Shown here: positions 7,017 through 9,636 of the stretch, in pieces | Position numbering within the stretch: the first letter of the stretch is position 1 | Layout: every line of letters begins with the position of its first letter | Notes under the pieces: generated by a model | What the model saw: the letters and a program-made list of their open reading frames with translations, nothing else | Told to the model about the DNA's origin: nothing | Databases searched by the model: none | Made by a program: the position numbers and the translations under genes | Assembly (NCBI GenBank): GCA_029939815.1 | Contig: JAOZSF010000049.1 | Location: 1 to 9,636 of the forward strand | Reading direction: 5' to 3' | Length of the DNA: 9,636 nt | DNA from: a bacterium | GTDB lineage: Bacteria; Auribacterota; UBA3054; B51-G9

Positions 7017-9302
7017 TTATTCAAATAAGTTCGGTAAAGCGGATTTCCATATTTTTTCCAAATCATTTACTTTTGCATCAATGATTTTATTTCCGCCTGC
7101 GATGATTTCCAATTTATCGCCCCCGACTTTTCCGATTTTCCAAGCACTCACTTTATGATTACTCGCAATCATTTTTAATTTCCATTCATCGGTATGATTG
7201 ATTGTAACAACAATTCTTGATTGCTGCTCACCAAAAAGCGCCGCGTCTCTGCGTTTATATTTCGCGAAAAGTTCCGTTAAATCAATTTTTGCTCCGATAT
7301 GCTTGTCTGTTTGCGTTACCATATTACTCGGAGATGTAAAACATGCTTCGGCAATAGTAACGGCAAGTCCGCCTTCCGAGCAATCGTGAGCTGAATTAAT
7401 TATTCCTTCACGGATAGCTTTAAGACAACAGTCCTGAGCGGCTTTTTCTCGTTTCAAATCCATAACCGGAGCGTTCCCTGTTTTTAAATTATGGATTCTG
7501 CGCAGATATTCACTTCCGCCGACCCCCATTAATTCATCTTCCTGCAGACCATCGATAATATAAACCAGATCATCTTCATTTTTAAACCACTGCGTTGTAA
7601 TGTCTCTCTGATTTGCTATTTGCCCAACCATCACAATTAACGGTGTCGGGTCAATAGCGCCGGATGGATTTTCGTTATAAAGACTTACATTTCCGCCGGT
7701 AACCGGAGTTGAAAAAGCATCGCACGCTTCACAAAGTCCGTCAATTGATTCAACAAACTGCCAGTAGATTTCCGGTTTGTTCGGATTTCCGTAATTCAGA
7801 CAATCGGTCAAAGCGAGCGGTTCGCCGCCTGAGCAGACAATATTTCTCGCGCTTTCCGCGACTGCTATTTTCGCGCCTTCTTTTGGATTTAAATAACAAT
7901 ATCTTCCGTTACAATCTCCTGAAAGAGCGAGATATTTATCAGCTTCTCTTAACCAAAAAACAGCAGAATCACTGCCCGGAAGAACAACCGTTCCTGTGCG
8001 AACCATGTGGTCGTACCTTTTATAAACTATTTCTTTGCTTGCGATAGTCGGTTCAGCAAGGAGTTTAGCTAAAATTTCTTCGTAATTTTTATTTTCCGGA
8101 AGTTCATCTAACTTCCATTTCTGAACTTCATCAATATATGCCGGTTTTTTTGTTGGCGGGTCATAAATCGGAGCATCATCGGCGATTTTGGCTGCCGGGA
8201 TTTCTGCAACAATTTTGCCGTTGAATTTTACGCGCATCAAGCCGTCTTCGTTTACTATTCCGACTTCTTCAGCGTGAAGGTCCCATTTTTCGAAGATTTT
8301 TTGTACAGCGTCTTCGCGGCCTTTTTTCACAATAACAAGCATTCTTTCCTGACTTTCAGAAAGTAAAATTTCATAAGGCGTCATTCCTGTTTCGCGTTGC
8401 GGAACAAGAGCAACATCTATTTCCACTCCGCTTCCTCCCCTGCTTGCCGTTTCGCAAGTACTGCAGGTAAGCCCCGCGGCGCCCATATCCTGAATACCAA
8501 CGATATGGTCAGTTTGAAAAAGTTCAAGGCAGGCTTCAAGGAGAAGTTTTTCCATAAACGGGTCACCAACCTGAACAGAAGATTTTTTCGCTTCAGATTC
8601 TTCTGTCAGTTCTTCGGAGGCGAAAGTTGCTCCATGAATTCCGTCACGTCCTGTTGCCGCCCCAACATAAAAAACGGGGTTTCCAAGCCCGGTCGCGCAG
8701 CCCTTTTGAAGTTCTTCATGTCGCATAACGCCAAGACTGAACGCATTTACGAGGCAATTAGTTTCATAAGTTTCATCAAAATAAATATCTCCGCCTATTG
8801 TAGGAATTCCCATGCAGTTTCCGTAATGAGCAATCCCGCCGACAACACCGTCAACAAGATGCCTTACAGCATGAGAGTCCGGTCTGCCGAAACGCAGGCA
8901 GTTCATGTTAATAACCGGTCGCGCGCCCATCGTAAAAATATCGCGAAGGATACCACCGACCCCGGTCGCGGCACCTTGGAAAGGTTCCAACGCGGAAGGG
9001 TGGTTATGTGATTCAACTTTAAAAGAGACCGCCCACCCGTCACCGATATCGATAACGCCCGCGTTTTCATCTCCTGCTTTCACGAGGACTTTTTCACCTG
9101 TAGTCGGGAATTTTTTTAGTTGTTTGCGGGAATTTTTGTATGAGCAGTGTTCCGACCACATTACTGAAAAAATACCAAGTTCGGTGTAAGAAGGTTCCCG
9201 ACCGAGAATTTCGAGTAAATGTTTATATTCATCGGGAGTAATGCCGTGTTCATCGATAAGTTCCGGCGTAATTGGCGGGTCATTGGGGAGTTTTTCAATC
9301 AT
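7017..9302 (-). CDS. purL: phosphoribosylformylglycinamidine synthase, PurL subunit (small type)
   Basis: 761 residues, the size of the small PurL found in Bacillus and many other bacteria (the large single-chain form is about 1300). It converts FGAR, ATP and ammonia to FGAM, the fourth step of purine synthesis. Ammonia comes from a separate PurQ glutaminase bridged by PurS; neither is in this window. Recognisable parts in order: 'MWSEHCSYKNSR' (48-59, with His52), 'FKVESHNHPSALEPFQGAATGVGGILRD' (94-121, with His99 and His101, the nucleotide and metal-binding region), 'GGDIYFDETYETNCLVN', 'GIQDMGAAGLTCSTCE', and in the second half 'CSGGEPLALTDCLNYGNP', 'PVTGGNVSLYNE' and 'HDCSEGGLAV'. No frameshift or missing block is apparent. 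The gene is first in the purine pair, with an extended -10 promoter upstream. The ATG lacks a Shine-Dalgarno. Confidence 0.98.
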   Translation of the reverse strand: MIEKLPNDPPITPELIDEHGITPDEYKHLLEILGREPSYTELGIFSVMWSEHCSYKNSRKQLKKFPTTGEKVLVKAGDENAGVIDIGDGWAVSFKVESHNHPSALEPFQGAATGVGGILRDIFTMGARPVINMNCLRFGRPDSHAVRHLVDGVVGGIAHYGNCMGIPTIGGDIYFDETYETNCLVNAFSLGVMRHEELQKGCATGLGNPVFYVGAATGRDGIHGATFASEELTEESEAKKSSVQVGDPFMEKLLLEACLELFQTDHIVGIQDMGAAGLTCSTCETASRGGSGVEIDVALVPQRETGMTPYEILLSESQERMLVIVKKGREDAVQKIFEKWDLHAEEVGIVNEDGLMRVKFNGKIVAEIPAAKIADDAPIYDPPTKKPAYIDEVQKWKLDELPENKNYEEILAKLLAEPTIASKEIVYKRYDHMVRTGTVVLPGSDSAVFWLREADKYLALSGDCNGRYCYLNPKEGAKIAVAESARNIVCSGGEPLALTDCLNYGNPNKPEIYWQFVESIDGLCEACDAFSTPVTGGNVSLYNENPSGAIDPTPLIVMVGQIANQRDITTQWFKNEDDLVYIIDGLQEDELMGVGGSEYLRRIHNLKTGNAPVMDLKREKAAQDCCLKAIREGIINSAHDCSEGGLAVTIAEACFTSPSNMVTQTDKHIGAKIDLTELFAKYKRRDAALFGEQQSRIVVTINHTDEWKLKMIASNHKVSAWKIGKVGGDKLEIIAGGNKIIDAKVNDLEKIWKSALPNLFE

Positions 9303-9353
9303 TTTTTTAATAATTTATAGTTTTTTTATTGTCTTTTTTTATTTTGCGTTTAT

Positions 9354-9362
9354 ATTATACCA
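9354..9362 (-). promoter_or_regulatory. extended -10 promoter of purL
   Basis: The minus strand reads TGGTATAAT (9362-9354): a perfect TATAAT box with the upstream TG of an extended -10 element. No matching -35 hexamer is seen at the usual distance, as is common for this promoter class. Transcription would start near 9347, leaving a leader of about 45 AT-rich bases before the purL ATG. Confidence 0.65.
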
Positions 9363-9383
9363 AAATCGCTTTTTTTCTTCCTG

Positions 9384-9412
9384 TTGATTTTTATCTGTCG
9401 TTTCTGTAAAAT
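9384..9412 (+). promoter_or_regulatory. sigma-70 promoter of tRNA-Leu
   Basis: TTGATT (9384-9389) and TAAAAT (9407-9412) are spaced by exactly 17 bases. Transcription would start near 9419, giving a leader of about 15 bases before the tRNA. It lies back to back with the purL promoter; the two -10 boxes are about 50 bp apart. Confidence 0.65.
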
Positions 9413-9434
9413 ATTGTTGCCTTGATTATTCTAT

Positions 9435-9518
9435 GCCGGAGTGGTGAAATTGGTAGACACGCTGGATTCAAAATCCAGTGGGGGCAACTCCGTGAGAGTT
9501 CGAGTCTCTCCTCCGGTA
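9435..9518 (+). tRNA. tRNA-Leu (anticodon CAA)
   Basis: A complete class II cloverleaf. The acceptor stem is GCCGGAG (9435-9441) with CTCCGGT (9511-9517), closed by one G-U pair, with discriminator A at 9518. The D stem is GTG/CAC (9444-9446, 9458-9460). The anticodon stem is CTGGA/TCCAG (9462-9466, 9474-9478) around the loop TTCAAAA, giving anticodon CAA at 9469-9471, which reads UUG. A long variable arm (9479-9493) is typical of tRNA-Leu. The T stem is GAGAG/CTCTC (9494-9498, 9506-9510) with loop TTCGAGT. The 3' CCA is not encoded (the DNA reads ACT), so it must be added after transcription. Confidence 0.97.
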
Positions 9519-9519
9519 C

Positions 9520-9562
9520 TTTATCAATTTGGTAATTGCAGAGTTGATAAATTTAGTAATTG
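9520..9562. repeat. inverted and direct repeat just after tRNA-Leu
   Basis: TTTATCAA (9520-9527) pairs with TTGATAAA (9544-9551) over eight bases with a 16-base loop. In addition AATTTGGTAATTG (9526-9538) recurs as AATTTAGTAATTG (9550-9562), 12 of 13 identical. The AT-rich stem lacks a U-run, so it is at best a weak terminator or processing signal for the tRNA transcript. Confidence 0.45.
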
Positions 9563-9565
9563 ATT

Positions 9566-9629
9566 CAATTCCACAATTCCACAATTCCACAATTCTGCAA
9601 TTCCACAATTCTGCAATTCTGCAATTATT
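9566..9629. repeat. 8-bp tandem repeat array
   Basis: Seven full units of CAATTCNN (N pair CA or TG) run from 9566 to 9621, followed by a decayed unit CAATTATT (9622-9629). In order the units end CA, CA, CA, TG, CA, TG, TG. The period of eight is not a multiple of three and no ORF crosses it, so it is non-coding. It lies at the window edge, downstream of tRNA-Leu. Confidence 0.9.
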
Positions 9630-9636
9630 TCACAAA

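Noticed and set aside
8397..9011. A 204-codon open frame on the plus strand inside purL
   Set aside because: It lies entirely antisense to a well-conserved purL, and its translation is rich in Arg, Ser and Asn with no recognisable domain. The other plus-strand frames inside ftsK, ndk, the coiled-coil gene and purL were rejected for the same reason.
9520..9551. Intrinsic terminator for tRNA-Leu
   Set aside because: The 8-bp stem is AT-rich, has a 16-base loop and is not followed by a T-run; it is kept only as an inverted repeat.
9435..9636. tRNA used as an integration site for a mobile element
   Set aside because: No integrase gene and no second copy of the tRNA 3' end are seen in the window; the repeats beyond the tRNA do not match its sequence.

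Overview
This is an AT-rich bacterial chromosomal window carrying housekeeping genes. All seven protein genes lie on the minus strand; one tRNA gene lies on the plus strand at the right edge. No transposase, integrase, phage gene or CRISPR array is visible. The source looks like a diderm bacterium: there is a lipobox lipoprotein, a RodZ-like protein, and an inner-membrane-anchored coiled-coil protein. The tandem nucleoside-diphosphate kinase, the coiled-coil/lipoprotein pair and the scarcity of Shine-Dalgarno sequences would fit a PVC-group lineage (Lentisphaerota, Kiritimatiellota or Planctomycetota). That placement is a low-confidence impression from gene style; no marker gene here settles it.

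Layout in transcription order on the minus strand (right to left): (1) purL (9302-7017) and purF (6900-5503), two enzymes of de novo purine synthesis. purL has an extended -10 promoter. The 116-bp gap between the two genes holds nested inverted repeats and a possible second promoter for purF. (2) An envelope module: a coiled-coil membrane protein (5329-4541), with a near-consensus sigma-70 promoter and the only clear Shine-Dalgarno in the window, followed 28 bp later by a 63-residue lipoprotein (4512-4321). It ends at a strong hairpin terminator (4258-4302). (3) A cell-cycle/nucleotide module: a double-domain nucleoside-diphosphate kinase (4149-2989), the DNA translocase FtsK (2955-616) and a RodZ-like helix-turn-helix membrane protein (592-35). 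The gaps are 33 and 23 bp, so these are probably one operon that continues past the left edge. A perfect 36-bp tandem duplication precedes it.

On the plus strand, tRNA-Leu(CAA) at 9435-9518 diverges from purL with its own promoter, followed by an 8-bp tandem repeat array at the right edge.

No clearly new biological system is present. The points most worth a second look are the kinase with one apparently dead catalytic domain, the inverted repeats between purL and purF, the unrecognised coiled-coil/lipoprotein pair, and the two short-repeat patches in the intergenic DNA. Apart from these small gaps the window is almost fully coding; there is no gene-free stretch longer than 300 bp.
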